Assembly (NCBI GenBank): GCA_903862885.1
Contig: CAIOZU010000070.1
Location: 1 to 64,000 of the forward strand
Direction: 5' to 3'
Source: an uncultured Pseudomonadota bacterium
Lineage (GTDB): Bacteria > Pseudomonadota > Gammaproteobacteria > Steroidobacterales > Steroidobacteraceae
Length of the DNA stretch: 64,000 nucleotides
Shown here: piece by piece, positions 7,396 through 16,633 of the stretch
Numbering within the stretch: position 1 is the stretch's first letter
How the letters are laid out: the number at the start of each line of letters is the position of its first letter
Notes under the pieces: generated by a model
What the model was told of the DNA's origin: nothing
Seen by the model: the letters and a program-made list of their open reading frames with translations, nothing else
The model's database searches: none
Program-made: the position numbers and the translations under genes

Positions 7396-8964
7396 CTACA
7401 CCCGTCCAGCCGCCATTTCCTTCGTAATATGCTCTGCTTGCCGAAGGGCCAGCGACACGATCGTTAAGGTGGGGTTAGCAGCACCCGGCGTGCTCAGCAC
7501 ACTGCCATCCGACATGAAGAGATTAGGCACTTCATGGCTTCGGCCATAAGGATTGGTCACGCCCTGCGAGGGATCCTTGCTCATGCGCGCCGTGCCCATT
7601 TGGTGAGTGGCCACTGAGCCCGGACTGGTCACGACTTGTCTGGCACCAATGGCCTCATACATCTTCGTGCCCTGCTGTCGCGCATGGTTTCGAAGCGCAA
7701 TGTCGTTGGGATGATCATCGCAATGAATATGCGCGACTGGCAGTCCGTTCGCGTCTTTGCCGGTGCTTGACAGCGTGATGCGATTATTCGCCTGCGGCAT
7801 GTCCTCACCATTAATTAACATGCCCGCGAGGTTGCGATAATTATCGATCAAATCCGTGAAGCCCCGACCCCAGCCGTAGGGCATACCCACCAGCGGCAGC
7901 GTCGGCAAATCAAGCGCCACCAACTCAAGGTGATAGCCGCCCACGAAACCGCGCGTCGGGTTGTGGATATTCTCGTCCTCCACCACCCCCGCCAATGTGG
8001 CTCCGCGCCAGGCATACACTGGCTGATCAAACACGCCCCAAATAAAGCTGGTCAGGTGATGGCAGTAATTGCGCCCCACTTGATCGGAGCCATTGGCAAG
8101 CCCCTTCGGAAACCGGGCAGAGTCTGACAACAGCAGCAAACGGGCGGTTTCAATCGCATTGCCGGCCACACAGACCAAGCGCGCTTTTTGGCGCTGCTCG
8201 TTCCCTTGCGAATCGCGATAGATCACCGCATTCGCGCGCCCCGCCACGTCATGCTCAATGCGCGTCGCAAAAGAGCGCGTTCTCAAATCAAGATGACCCG
8301 TGGCCTCCGCACGCGGTATCTCTGTGTAGAGGGTGCTCCACTTGGCGGCGGTCTTGCAGCCTTGCGAGCAGAAACCCTGCTGTATGCAGCCACCCCGGCC
8401 ATCGCGCGCTTTGGTATTGATAGCGAGATAGTTGGTGTGCACCCGCTTGTAGCCGATTTTGCGAGCACCGGCGTACATGACTTTGAAATTATTACACGCG
8501 GGCATCCCGGGCATGCCATGGCGACGGGTCACACCCATGCGCTTCTCAGCCAGCACATACCAGCGCTTCAACTCGCTGTGATCGATCGGCCAGTCGACTA
8601 AGGAGGTCCCCGGCACGTCGCCGTAAGTACTGCGCGCTTCCATCTCGTAACGCTGCAGACGCGGCGTGGCGGCGGTCCAGTGAACCGTCGTGCCACCCAG
8701 CGTCTTACAGTGCCATGCCGGCATATTGGGTGAAGTCTTAGCCGCATCCCACGTGCCGCTTTGTGTTCTTGGATCAAGCCACGTGAGCTGCCCAAAGGCG
8801 GCACCCGGATCTTGACTGAAATCCGCCGGTGTCAGCCGACCCCCCGCCTCCAACAGCACCACCTTGATGCCACGGCGCGTGAGTTCATGGGCCATCGTGC
8901 CACCACCGGCACCGGAGCCGATAATAACGGCGACGCTGTCATCATTGAGATCAAATTGAGCCAT
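7396..8964 (-). CDS. GMC-family oxidoreductase, FAD-dependent
   Basis: 522 residues. The N-terminal dinucleotide fold reads VAVIIGSGAGGGTMAHEL (from about residue 12). The C-terminal GMC block carries HQMGTARM and SVLSTPGAANPTLTIVSLALR near the end, with the catalytic His expected there. There is no signal peptide of its own. It is the large-subunit type that pairs with a gluconate-2-dehydrogenase subunit-3-like protein, and such a gene lies 33 bases upstream. Family members oxidise alcohols or sugar acids and pass electrons to the respiratory chain, often through a cytochrome c that is missing here. Oxidation of lignin side-chain alcohols is possible but unproven. Confidence 0.85.
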   Translation of the reverse strand: MAQFDLNDDSVAVIIGSGAGGGTMAHELTRRGIKVVLLEAGGRLTPADFSQDPGAAFGQLTWLDPRTQSGTWDAAKTSPNMPAWHCKTLGGTTVHWTAATPRLQRYEMEARSTYGDVPGTSLVDWPIDHSELKRWYVLAEKRMGVTRRHGMPGMPACNNFKVMYAGARKIGYKRVHTNYLAINTKARDGRGGCIQQGFCSQGCKTAAKWSTLYTEIPRAEATGHLDLRTRSFATRIEHDVAGRANAVIYRDSQGNEQRQKARLVCVAGNAIETARLLLLSDSARFPKGLANGSDQVGRNYCHHLTSFIWGVFDQPVYAWRGATLAGVVEDENIHNPTRGFVGGYHLELVALDLPTLPLVGMPYGWGRGFTDLIDNYRNLAGMLINGEDMPQANNRITLSSTGKDANGLPVAHIHCDDHPNDIALRNHARQQGTKMYEAIGARQVVTSPGSVATHQMGTARMSKDPSQGVTNPYGRSHEVPNLFMSDGSVLSTPGAANPTLTIVSLALRQAEHITKEMAAGRV

Positions 8965-8997
8965 GGTGTATTCCCGTCTCCGTGAAGCGCTCAGTGA

Positions 8998-9552
8998 TCA
9001 GACCGGCATCGGACCGGAGTCCGCGAGCGGCACTTCCGGCAACCATTTGAGGTCATTAAAGCCGCGGAACAGGTAGCCGCCTTTTGAAAAAGCTTCACCT
9101 TCATAACCGAAATGAGCAAAAGCAATCGGGTTGTTGTAAAGCACTAAGAGTGTTTTAACCCGAACCCCCTGAAAGAATGCCGAGGACTCGATCGCTTTTA
9201 ATTGGGCGATCCGGGCGCTCTCAGGAGATTGTGCAAACCCCACTCCCAGCGTGGTGATACCGGTGAGCAGATCGGACTTCACGGCAGCTGACGCGGCCGC
9301 ATCCTTATCTAGCGCCGCCACCACTAAGGCGTAGGCGGCGGAGTCCAGCGCATCGTGCGGCGCGATCGTGCGAATCATAGCCAATAAGGCAGCGCCTTGT
9401 GCGTCGGTCAACGCCCCCAAATCCACCGCCCAGGCACGGCTCGGCACCAGTGCGGCCAGCGGACTGGTCGCCGCAATCACGCCGGTGATCACCCCCGTCG
9501 CGACCTTCATGAAGCTTCTTCGATCGAAGCTAACGACGTGCTCTACTGACAT
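8998..9552 (-). CDS. Tat-exported gluconate 2-dehydrogenase subunit 3-like protein
   Basis: 184 residues from the ATG at 9552, which follows a GAGGGGG ribosome site; a longer in-frame start at 9606 is unlikely. The N-terminus has a twin-arginine signal, DRRSFMKVATG, followed by a hydrophobic stretch and a cleavage region near ARAWA-like SRAWAVD (about residues 40-45). The mature part (LTDAQGAALLAMIRTIAPHDALD) is typical of the small subunit of FAD-dependent sugar/alcohol dehydrogenases. Such subunits carry their cofactor-loaded large subunit through the Tat pore, which explains why the adjacent GMC protein lacks a signal. Confidence 0.8.
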   Translation of the reverse strand: MSVEHVVSFDRRSFMKVATGVITGVIAATSPLAALVPSRAWAVDLGALTDAQGAALLAMIRTIAPHDALDSAAYALVVAALDKDAAASAAVKSDLLTGITTLGVGFAQSPESARIAQLKAIESSAFFQGVRVKTLLVLYNNPIAFAHFGYEGEAFSKGGYLFRGFNDLKWLPEVPLADSGPMPV

Positions 9553-9654
9553 CCCATACCCCCTCAGATCGGTATTGCTCAGGACGGGTCCGGAATTAGA
9601 TTCCACCCCTCACTCCAACGACCGCGGTCGGCTCGATGCGCCTCCGCGCTCTAC

Positions 9655-9686
9655 AAAAAAAGGCGCCCAGGTTTCCCGGGGCGCCT
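9655..9686 (-). terminator. Rho-independent terminator of the TonB receptor gene
   Basis: Read on the minus strand there is an 8-base stem (AGGCGCCC with GGGGCGCCT) and then a run of seven T. It lies about 30 bases past the stop of the receptor gene and separates it from the downstream Tat protein gene. Confidence 0.88.
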
Positions 9687-9717
9687 TGTTCCTAAGTAAC
9701 CGTAGGTTACTGAGCCA

Positions 9718-12474
9718 TTACTTACCGAAGTTTGGCTTGAAGCGGAAAGTCGCGAACCACTCGCGTGGTGGGCTCCAGGCCGCGTCAATGATCGCCATAC
9801 CACCTTGGTTCTGACCGCTGACTACGTAGCGGGTGTCGTTCAGGTTGGTGCAACCCACCACCACTTCCCACTGCTTGTCAGGCGCCTTATAGGTGACCGA
9901 CGCATTCACAATGCTCAAGTTCGGACGCTCTAACTGCCAAGTGTTGCCGATGTCGTTAAACTCGTGCGTGGTGTAGCTCCAGTCCGCATTGAACTGCAAA
10001 GCGCCGCCGTTTGCCAAGCCCACCACGTACTGAGGACTCAGATTGCCCTTGAACTTAGGCGTCTTCGGCAACTCGCAAATCCCATTTTGGAATGAGTTAG
10101 CAAGGGCTGCCTGAATCGCTTGCTGCTGAGCCAGAGTGGCGCCCGCCGGAATCGACGCAGGCGGTGGCGCATTTTTGCTACGCTCTGGGCAAGAATTCAT
10201 CGTCAACACATAACCATTGTCGGTCGGCCCATTCAATGAGTCATAGGCTGCATGCTCGTACCCGGCTGAGGCCACCACGGTCAAGCCGTGGCCGACGACC
10301 CACTCGAGCTCTTCTTCCGCACCATAGATCGTCGCGTCACCCGCGTTCAGAATAGTGGGCGATACACCCACCTGCGAGTTCAGCTGAATGCTCTTGTACT
10401 TCGTGTTAAACACCGCGGTGTTCGACCGCAGCGTATGACCGAAGAGTTCGGCTTTAAAGCCTAATTCTTCAGAGGTTGCAAACTCCGGATTGAAGTGCAA
10501 GCTCGAGTCATAAGTCGGATGCGGGCTCGACAGACGCGTCGTCCAGCTACCGGTCTTGTAACCCTTCGAGATAGATGCATACAGCATCCGGTCTTCGTCC
10601 ACGTGGAACTGCAAGCCGGCGGTAGGCGAGAAGTTCGTGAAGTTCTGCACGAACGGACCCGTCGGATAGTAGTTGTAAGGCTGACCCGCCACTGGGAACC
10701 CAAGAATGTTCTGGCAGGTGACAGATGGCGGGATGTTTGGATCAAAGTAGTTTGCCGCTGGCGCCAGCGGATTTAAACAACCCGAAATTTTGTACGTGAA
10801 TCCATTGTCGTCCGTCTGATAACCCTGAAACGTCTTATGCTCCCATGTCTGTCGAGCACCCAAGGTTGCCGACCACTTGTCGTCGATCTTGTAGTCAAAG
10901 TGCGCATAGACCGCATTCGAGGTGGTGGCCAACTGGTTAGGACCGTCCACCTGCAAGGTGCCGGGCGGGAAGGTCACGAAATCATGCAGATAACCTCCTT
11001 CTTGGAAGTAGTAGTAGCCGACTGCATAGTCGAGCTTGTTATCCAGCGTTTTGCCGTTTAACTGCAACTCTTCAGAGACCTGATGCTGCACCATCTTAAA
11101 TGACGTCGCCAAGTAAGTCTCAGGCGAGCCATCCAGATCCATACCCACGCCGAACTTCATGTCACGGTAGGCATTGATCCACTTGAGGGTCATGTCGGGG
11201 CTGATCGCCCAAGACAAGACCGACGAGAGACCCATGTTTTGCAGTTTTGAGAAGTTGTTGCCGTTGGCATAGCTTTGGTCAATGTTGCCCGTCTGGAAGC
11301 GCGTATCCCATGGCAGCAACGAGGTATAAGGGTTAGCACCTTGCGCATTTAACCCGCCAATCGGAATCGAACTCGCCATTGGTGTTGGCGTGGGGGACAG
11401 ACCGCCCCGAGGCGAAGTGCAGACCGCGCCAAAGACGTGGTTTGGGTCGCCATACAAGCAGGTGTTCGTAATGAAAGACAATGAACTTGGATATAACAGC
11501 GCGTTAAAAGTCGCCGTGTTAGCCGACGCTTGCTGATCGACGTCTAAATAGTCGGCCGAGATCGTGAGCTTGAGCGCGTCGGAGATATTGACGAGCAACT
11601 TGCCACGCACGGACCACTTATTGATGCCGCCCTGCTGCGATTGCGAACCGCCGTAACCGGCCGCTGGGAAGTTCTGCGCATTATCAATCATATAAGGGCA
11701 GGTACCGGAGCCCGCAACGGGCGCGCAGGATGGCATGCCACCGGGTGCGTTGGGTTGCGGTGCCGCGGCGATGCCCGGCACGGGTGACAGCGCCGATGAC
11801 TGCACGTACGGAATGAGCTGCTGATACCCATCACGCTTTTCTGATGAGAAAGACAGTGAGCTCAACACGTTTTCCGCGATTGGCACATCGAAGGTCATCT
11901 TCGCGTCCATGCGATTGAGATCACCGGTGGTGATTTCACCCTTCGCAGAGAACTCGTGTCCTGGGTCGCGCGTGACGATAGAAATCGCGCCGCCGATGGA
12001 GTTACGACCAAACAGGGTGCCCTGCGGTCCTTTGAGGATTTCGAGACGATCCACGTCGAGCATGGTGGTGTTCGCGCCGACGCTGCGGGCGAGATACACG
12101 CCGTCGACGTACACGCCCACACCGGGGTCTAAGTTAAACGCGAAGTCATCCTGACCAATGCCGCGGATGTACGCTGAAAGAACCGTGTCGGAACCCGAGA
12201 ACGGCGTACCGGCATCTAAGTTAACGTTCGGCGCGAGGTTGCTCACCTGAGCGATATTAGTGACGCCCTTTTGTTCGAGCACCGATGCACTGAGGGCCGT
12301 GATGGCGATTGGCACCGACTGTACGTTCTCACTGCGCTTTTGCGCCGTGACAACGACTTCGCCAAGTGTGTCGCTGCTGTCAGCGGCGTAGCTTGCGCCT
12401 GAGAAGACCGCAAACGCTGGTAACACCATCCACATCGCGCGTCGCATGACGCTGCGGGACTTGTCTGATTTCAT
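9718..12474 (-). CDS. TonB-dependent outer-membrane receptor
   Basis: 918 residues. A signal peptide (about 1-30, ending SGASYA) precedes a TonB-box-like segment DTLGEVVVTAQKR. A plug domain follows (about 45-160, with GPQGTLFGRNSIGGAI), then a long beta-barrel ending in the aromatic C-terminus ATFRFKPNF. It belongs to the large receptor group common in sphingomonads and oligotrophic gammaproteobacteria that import compounds other than iron chelates. Its own terminator follows, and it diverges from an MFS gene across a 451-base region. Uptake of aromatic or oligomeric lignin compounds is an inference from context. Confidence 0.92.
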   Translation of the reverse strand: MKSDKSRSVMRRAMWMVLPAFAVFSGASYAADSSDTLGEVVVTAQKRSENVQSVPIAITALSASVLEQKGVTNIAQVSNLAPNVNLDAGTPFSGSDTVLSAYIRGIGQDDFAFNLDPGVGVYVDGVYLARSVGANTTMLDVDRLEILKGPQGTLFGRNSIGGAISIVTRDPGHEFSAKGEITTGDLNRMDAKMTFDVPIAENVLSSLSFSSEKRDGYQQLIPYVQSSALSPVPGIAAAPQPNAPGGMPSCAPVAGSGTCPYMIDNAQNFPAAGYGGSQSQQGGINKWSVRGKLLVNISDALKLTISADYLDVDQQASANTATFNALLYPSSLSFITNTCLYGDPNHVFGAVCTSPRGGLSPTPTPMASSIPIGGLNAQGANPYTSLLPWDTRFQTGNIDQSYANGNNFSKLQNMGLSSVLSWAISPDMTLKWINAYRDMKFGVGMDLDGSPETYLATSFKMVQHQVSEELQLNGKTLDNKLDYAVGYYYFQEGGYLHDFVTFPPGTLQVDGPNQLATTSNAVYAHFDYKIDDKWSATLGARQTWEHKTFQGYQTDDNGFTYKISGCLNPLAPAANYFDPNIPPSVTCQNILGFPVAGQPYNYYPTGPFVQNFTNFSPTAGLQFHVDEDRMLYASISKGYKTGSWTTRLSSPHPTYDSSLHFNPEFATSEELGFKAELFGHTLRSNTAVFNTKYKSIQLNSQVGVSPTILNAGDATIYGAEEELEWVVGHGLTVVASAGYEHAAYDSLNGPTDNGYVLTMNSCPERSKNAPPPASIPAGATLAQQQAIQAALANSFQNGICELPKTPKFKGNLSPQYVVGLANGGALQFNADWSYTTHEFNDIGNTWQLERPNLSIVNASVTYKAPDKQWEVVVGCTNLNDTRYVVSGQNQGGMAIIDAAWSPPREWFATFRFKPNFGK

Positions 12475-12925
12475 TCTGAGAACCCCCTGTGCCGAAAAAC
12501 CAAGTCGTTTGCTCCGGGCTTAAGACCCGTGACACCGACCCACTTAAAATTGATTCGATTAAATTGATTCGATTCGTCGCTCTATCGATCGTCGTCTACC
12601 TCCGACCCTGCTGCTCTGTGAGAACCCTACGCCGACTCAAGCTCGTAGTAAACGCACAACAACAGATTCAAACAAAGACCGAGTGACCCATAGTGATTGC
12701 TAGCCCCTCTGTGCTCTCAACTGCGAGTGAACTCTGACTTACCACCTAGTGAAGGCCCCCACGGCCTTCCGTGGCGTAAAGTCGACAGTTCGGGGTAGAC
12801 GAGGCGGGCACCTCCCCAGTGTTCAGGCCAAAGGGGCCGGATGCTGCAGTGCAGCAAGTCAAATCTGAGGACATAATGATTCTGCTGGCTGCACGGCGGA
12901 ACGCTCATCACAGGATTATTAAGCC
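12475..12925. other. Divergent intergenic region between TonB receptor and MFS gene
   Basis: No gene is seen in this 451-base region. It should hold the promoters of both divergent genes. Visible elements are a 14-base perfect tandem duplication at 12547-12574 and a hairpin GAAGGCC-N5-GGCCTTC at 12751-12769. Confidence 0.5.
12547..12574. repeat. 14-base direct repeat AAATTGATTCGATT x2
   Basis: Two perfect head-to-tail copies (12547-12560 and 12561-12574) lie about 75 bases upstream of the receptor start. A shorter GATTCG echo follows. Spacing of 14 bases is not a full helical turn multiple. It could be a binding-site duplication or replication slippage. Confidence 0.6.
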
Positions 12926-14143
12926 ATGAAATACGAGACCAAGCTGATCTGGATCTTAGGCATTACCTTCGGATTTGTCTTTTTCGACCGCAACGCCGCG
13001 GCTTTCCTGATGCCATTTATTACCGCGGACCTGCATTTCACGAATCAGCAGGTGGGCCTCATCGCCTCAGCCCTGTCGTTTACTTGGGCGCTCGGCGGCC
13101 TCATCGGCGGCTCTGTTTCCGACCGAACCGGCAAGCGAAAAACCACCCTATTGGTTTTAATTGTGGCCTTCTCGCTCTGTTCCGTGATCTCAGGTCTCGC
13201 CGCCTCCTTCTTTGCCCTGTTCGCCGCCCGACTGCTCATGGGGCTGTTCGAGGGCCCGATCATGCCGATCTGTCATTCCCTGATCGTGCTGGAGTCCGAT
13301 GCGTCGACCCGCGGTCACAACATGGGCGTGACGCAAAACTTCGGCAGCAACCTACTCGGCTCTTTTGTGGCCCCACTGGTGCTCGTGGCGCTCGCTACCG
13401 CTTTTGGGTGGCGCGTTTCGTTTTTCTTGGCGGCCGCCCCCGGACTGGTCATGGCCTTGTTGATCGCTCGATACGTGCATGAACCAAAAGCCCACGTCAC
13501 TCATGACCCCACCTTGTCCGCCGAGCGCAACAAAAATGGCATGGGTCCACTGGAGATGCTCAAACACGGCAACATCTGGGTCTGCATTTTGATGTGCATT
13601 TTTATGGTGTCTTGGATGGTACTGGGCTGGGCTTTTCTGCCGCTGTATTACACCAAGGTGCGTCATTTCACGAACGGTGAGATGAGCATCCTGATGAGCG
13701 TACTGGGTCTGTCTGCGACCTTTTTTAGTTTCGTGGTGCCGCGACTGTCCGACACCTTCGGTCGCAAACCCGTGGTCATCATTTTTAATCTCATCGGCAT
13801 GCTAGTTCCCCTAGCGGTCCTGCAGTTCCATGGAGGTGTATGGGGCCTGGCCGTCTTAATCTTTATCGGTTGGTCAGCGAGCGGAACCATGCCATTGCTG
13901 ATGGGCACGATTCCCTCCGAGACCATCCCTCCTCGCTACATTGCTACTGCAGTCGGCTTGGTGATGGGACTCGGTGAAATCATCGGCGGTGTTTCAAGCC
14001 CGGCCATCGCGGGCTGGGCCGCGGACCAATACGGGTTAAACGCCCCGGTTATCATGCAAATGGGCTGTGCCATCATAGCGGCCGTAATGGCGCTTTTCCT
14101 TGCCGAAACTGCGCCGATCAAGTCAAAGCGCTTAGTCGTTTAA
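12926..14143 (+). CDS. Major facilitator superfamily transporter
   Basis: 405 residues with about 12 hydrophobic segments. The first loop has the MFS signature GSVSDRTGKRK, and FFDRNAAAFLMPFI in helix 1 resembles the anion:cation symporter group (hexuronate, phthalate and related organic acids). An AGGA site precedes the ATG. It heads a plus-strand run: transporter, TIM-barrel isomerase, VOC, reductase and TPP decarboxylase. It is therefore likely to import the organic acid handled by that operon. Confidence 0.85.
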   Translation: MKYETKLIWILGITFGFVFFDRNAAAFLMPFITADLHFTNQQVGLIASALSFTWALGGLIGGSVSDRTGKRKTTLLVLIVAFSLCSVISGLAASFFALFAARLLMGLFEGPIMPICHSLIVLESDASTRGHNMGVTQNFGSNLLGSFVAPLVLVALATAFGWRVSFFLAAAPGLVMALLIARYVHEPKAHVTHDPTLSAERNKNGMGPLEMLKHGNIWVCILMCIFMVSWMVLGWAFLPLYYTKVRHFTNGEMSILMSVLGLSATFFSFVVPRLSDTFGRKPVVIIFNLIGMLVPLAVLQFHGGVWGLAVLIFIGWSASGTMPLLMGTIPSETIPPRYIATAVGLVMGLGEIIGGVSSPAIAGWAADQYGLNAPVIMQMGCAIIAAVMALFLAETAPIKSKRLVV

Positions 14144-14203
14144 CGGGACGGCATACCGCAACGCTTAGATAGTTTTTTGATGACGCCTGAAGGGATTGGA
14201 TTC

Positions 14204-15058
14204 ATGAGCAATAAAGTTGATTTGATCGCCTCCTACTGGAGCATCGCGGTTAATGCAGAACCCCACACGGACCACGAGTTCAGCACCGCGACCTTCGAAG
14301 AACGCGTGGCCGCAGCCGCCCGCGCCGGCTTTACTGGCATGGGTATCTGGCACGCCGATCTGGAGCACACGCTCAAATCATCCAACTTAGCGGAAATGAA
14401 ACGCGTACTCGATGATCACGGCATGAAGCACATCGAACTCGAATTTCTAGGCGACTGGTGGGTCAAAGACGGCGAGCGCAAGCACGCCTGTGAGCAGCGC
14501 AAACAGCTGCTGTTTCAGGCAGCAGAAGCCTTTGGCGCTCATCATGTCAAAGTCGGCGATTTTGAAAACACGCCCTGTCCTATGCCACAACTGATTGAGT
14601 CATTCGCTGCGCTGTGTGCAGAAGCCAAACCCTATGGCACCGATATCCTGTTTGAGCTCATGCCGTTTGCAAACGTTAACACGCTGCCAAAAGCACTCGA
14701 TCTGGTCACGGGAGCGGATGCTACCAACGGCGGCATCGTGATCGATCTCTGGCATGTGATGAAGCTCAAGATCCCTTTCGCAGACGTCGCTGCTATTCCC
14801 GCACGCTTTTTGGGCGGAATTGAGATCAATGATGGATATCTGAAGAATATGCCGAATCTGATCGAAGAAACCACCTGCCACCGACAGCTGTGCGGTGAAG
14901 GCGAGTTCGACGTCAAAGGCTTTGTGAAGACCCTGCTTGATGCCGGTTATAAGGGGGCCTGGGGCATTGAAGTACTAAACGCCAAGCTGCGCCAGCTGCC
15001 GCTTGAAACAGTGGTCACGCGCGTCGCTGACACCACCTTTGCGCAGTTTCCAAGCTGA
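14204..15058 (+). CDS. Xylose-isomerase-like TIM-barrel protein (sugar phosphate isomerase/epimerase family)
   Basis: 284 residues from the ATG at 14204, with AAGGGATT before it. The fold is that of AP-endonuclease-2 type TIM barrels. Metal-ligand candidates are the Glu in IELEFLGDWW, the His-His in AFGAHHVKVGDF, the Glu in ILFELMPFANVN, the Asp-His in VIDLWHVMK, and the Glu in GIEVLN. Relatives isomerise or epimerise sugars, hydroxypyruvate or inosose, and some act as dehydratases. It sits 7 bases before a VOC gene. The substrate is unknown. Confidence 0.8.
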   Translation: MSNKVDLIASYWSIAVNAEPHTDHEFSTATFEERVAAAARAGFTGMGIWHADLEHTLKSSNLAEMKRVLDDHGMKHIELEFLGDWWVKDGERKHACEQRKQLLFQAAEAFGAHHVKVGDFENTPCPMPQLIESFAALCAEAKPYGTDILFELMPFANVNTLPKALDLVTGADATNGGIVIDLWHVMKLKIPFADVAAIPARFLGGIEINDGYLKNMPNLIEETTCHRQLCGEGEFDVKGFVKTLLDAGYKGAWGIEVLNAKLRQLPLETVVTRVADTTFAQFPS

Positions 15059-15065
15059 CCGCGCC

Positions 15066-15482
15066 ATGGCACTGACCCGCATGGAGCACTACCTCGTGCT
15101 CACCGACGACATCGAAACCACCAAGGATTTCTATTGCCAAGCCCTTGGCATGCACGTAGGTGCGCGCCCACCGCTGGGCTTTGCCGGCTACTGGGTGTAT
15201 CTCGACGATGTCCCTTGCATCCACATCGCTGAATGGCAGAGCTACACCGCCCATTCACAATCACTCGGAATCAGCGTGACGACGCCTGCACCCGGCACAG
15301 GTCCATTGGATCACATCGCTTTCACCGCTGTAGACTATCCCGCGATCCGCGCACGACTGAATGCCTACGGTGTAGCCGCTAGTGAGAACATCGTTGAGGC
15401 AGCCCAGCTGACTCAAGTGTTCCTGCGCGACCCCAATGGCATAAAAATTGAAATCAACGTTTTTACCCCAAAGACCCACTAA
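15066..15482 (+). CDS. VOC-family protein (glyoxalase/dioxygenase fold)
   Basis: 138 residues from the ATG at 15066, only 7 bases after the preceding stop. It opens with MEHYLVLTDDIETTKDFY, typical of single-domain VOC proteins. Candidate metal ligands are the His in MEHYLV, the His in LDHIAF and the Glu in IKIEINVF. It could be a lyase, isomerase or ring-cleaving dioxygenase. Co-transcription with the isomerase and the reductase suggests it acts on the same substrate, but the reaction cannot be read. Confidence 0.78.
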   Translation: MALTRMEHYLVLTDDIETTKDFYCQALGMHVGARPPLGFAGYWVYLDDVPCIHIAEWQSYTAHSQSLGISVTTPAPGTGPLDHIAFTAVDYPAIRARLNAYGVAASENIVEAAQLTQVFLRDPNGIKIEINVFTPKTH

Positions 15483-15559
15483 ACCCCCAATGAGCAGGCG
15501 GTCACTGAACAGCCGTCCGCTCAGCATCGATCGAGTTACTGTTTATCTGGAGAGTATTT

Positions 15560-16576
15560 ATGCGCGCCTATGAAATCACCGCCGGCAGTCATGGCATCGA
15601 GGGCATCCGCCCCACCACCCGCCCCGACCCCACACCAGGCCCTCATGACATTCTCGTGCGCATGCGCGCCACCTCACTTAACTATAGGGATCTAATGATT
15701 GCGGCAGGCCAATACATGGGCGGTGTCGCCACCCAAAACACGATCGCGCTCTCCGACGGCGCGGGAGAAGTCACGGCAGTGGGCAGCCAAGTCACTCGCT
15801 TTGCGGCGGGTGATCGAGTGATGGGTACCTTCTTCCGTGATTGGGTGAGCGGCACGATCCCCACAGGCCCACGCGCCGCGCTTGGTGCACAGCCCACCGA
15901 TGGCGTGCTATCAGAGTGGAGCACTTTTCATGAACGCGACGCCGTCAAAGTACCTGACACGCTAAGCTTTGAAGCGGCCGCCACTTTACCGTGCGCAGCC
16001 GTCACCGCCTGGCATGCGCTGATGTCAGTGGGCCAACTGCAAGCGGGCCAAACCGTACTCGCCCTAGGCACAGGGGGCGTGTCGATCTTTGCCTTACAGA
16101 TCGCGCGCATGGCAGGTGCTCGGGTCATCATCACCTCCTCCAGTGATAGCAAACTCGAGCGCGCACGTGCCCTGGGGGCGAGCGACACCATCAACTACCG
16201 AAGCACGCCGGACTGGGAACAAGAAGTACTCAAACGCACCCAAGGTCGCGGTGCCGATATCGTCGTTGAAGTGGGCGGCGCCGGCACGCTCGGCAAATCA
16301 CTGCAAGCAGTGGCGCCCGGTGGCAAGGTCATGATCATTGGGGTGCTAACCGGTCGAGTGGGTGATGCAAATCCTTACGCGATCCTGTCGAAATACGCCA
16401 GTCTGCACGGCATCTTCGTCGGTTCGCGCACCATGTTTGAGGATCTCAACAAAGCACTCGAGATCAACCGCATCACCCCCGTCGTCGATCGTGTCTTTTC
16501 TTTTGATGAAACGCACGAGGCACTCAAATATATGCAGCGCGGTGATCACTTCGGCAAAGTGGTCATTCGGCTATAG
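15560..16576 (+). CDS. Zinc-free medium-chain NAD(P)H reductase (quinone oxidoreductase type)
   Basis: 338 residues. A GroES-like N-terminal domain (SLNYRDLMIAAGQYMGG, no zinc cysteines) precedes a Rossmann domain with GTGGVSIFALQIARMAG. It groups with NAD(P)-dependent alcohol dehydrogenase/quinone oxidoreductase proteins. A GGAGAG ribosome site precedes the ATG. It lies between the VOC gene and the TPP decarboxylase. Reduction or oxidation of an enone or carbonyl intermediate is plausible. Confidence 0.82.
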   Translation: MRAYEITAGSHGIEGIRPTTRPDPTPGPHDILVRMRATSLNYRDLMIAAGQYMGGVATQNTIALSDGAGEVTAVGSQVTRFAAGDRVMGTFFRDWVSGTIPTGPRAALGAQPTDGVLSEWSTFHERDAVKVPDTLSFEAAATLPCAAVTAWHALMSVGQLQAGQTVLALGTGGVSIFALQIARMAGARVIITSSSDSKLERARALGASDTINYRSTPDWEQEVLKRTQGRGADIVVEVGGAGTLGKSLQAVAPGGKVMIIGVLTGRVGDANPYAILSKYASLHGIFVGSRTMFEDLNKALEINRITPVVDRVFSFDETHEALKYMQRGDHFGKVVIRL

Positions 16577-16633
16577 ACCTCAAAATAGGGTGCGATGCGT
16601 TATGCGTTCACCGGTCGGTTTTAAGGATTCTCG

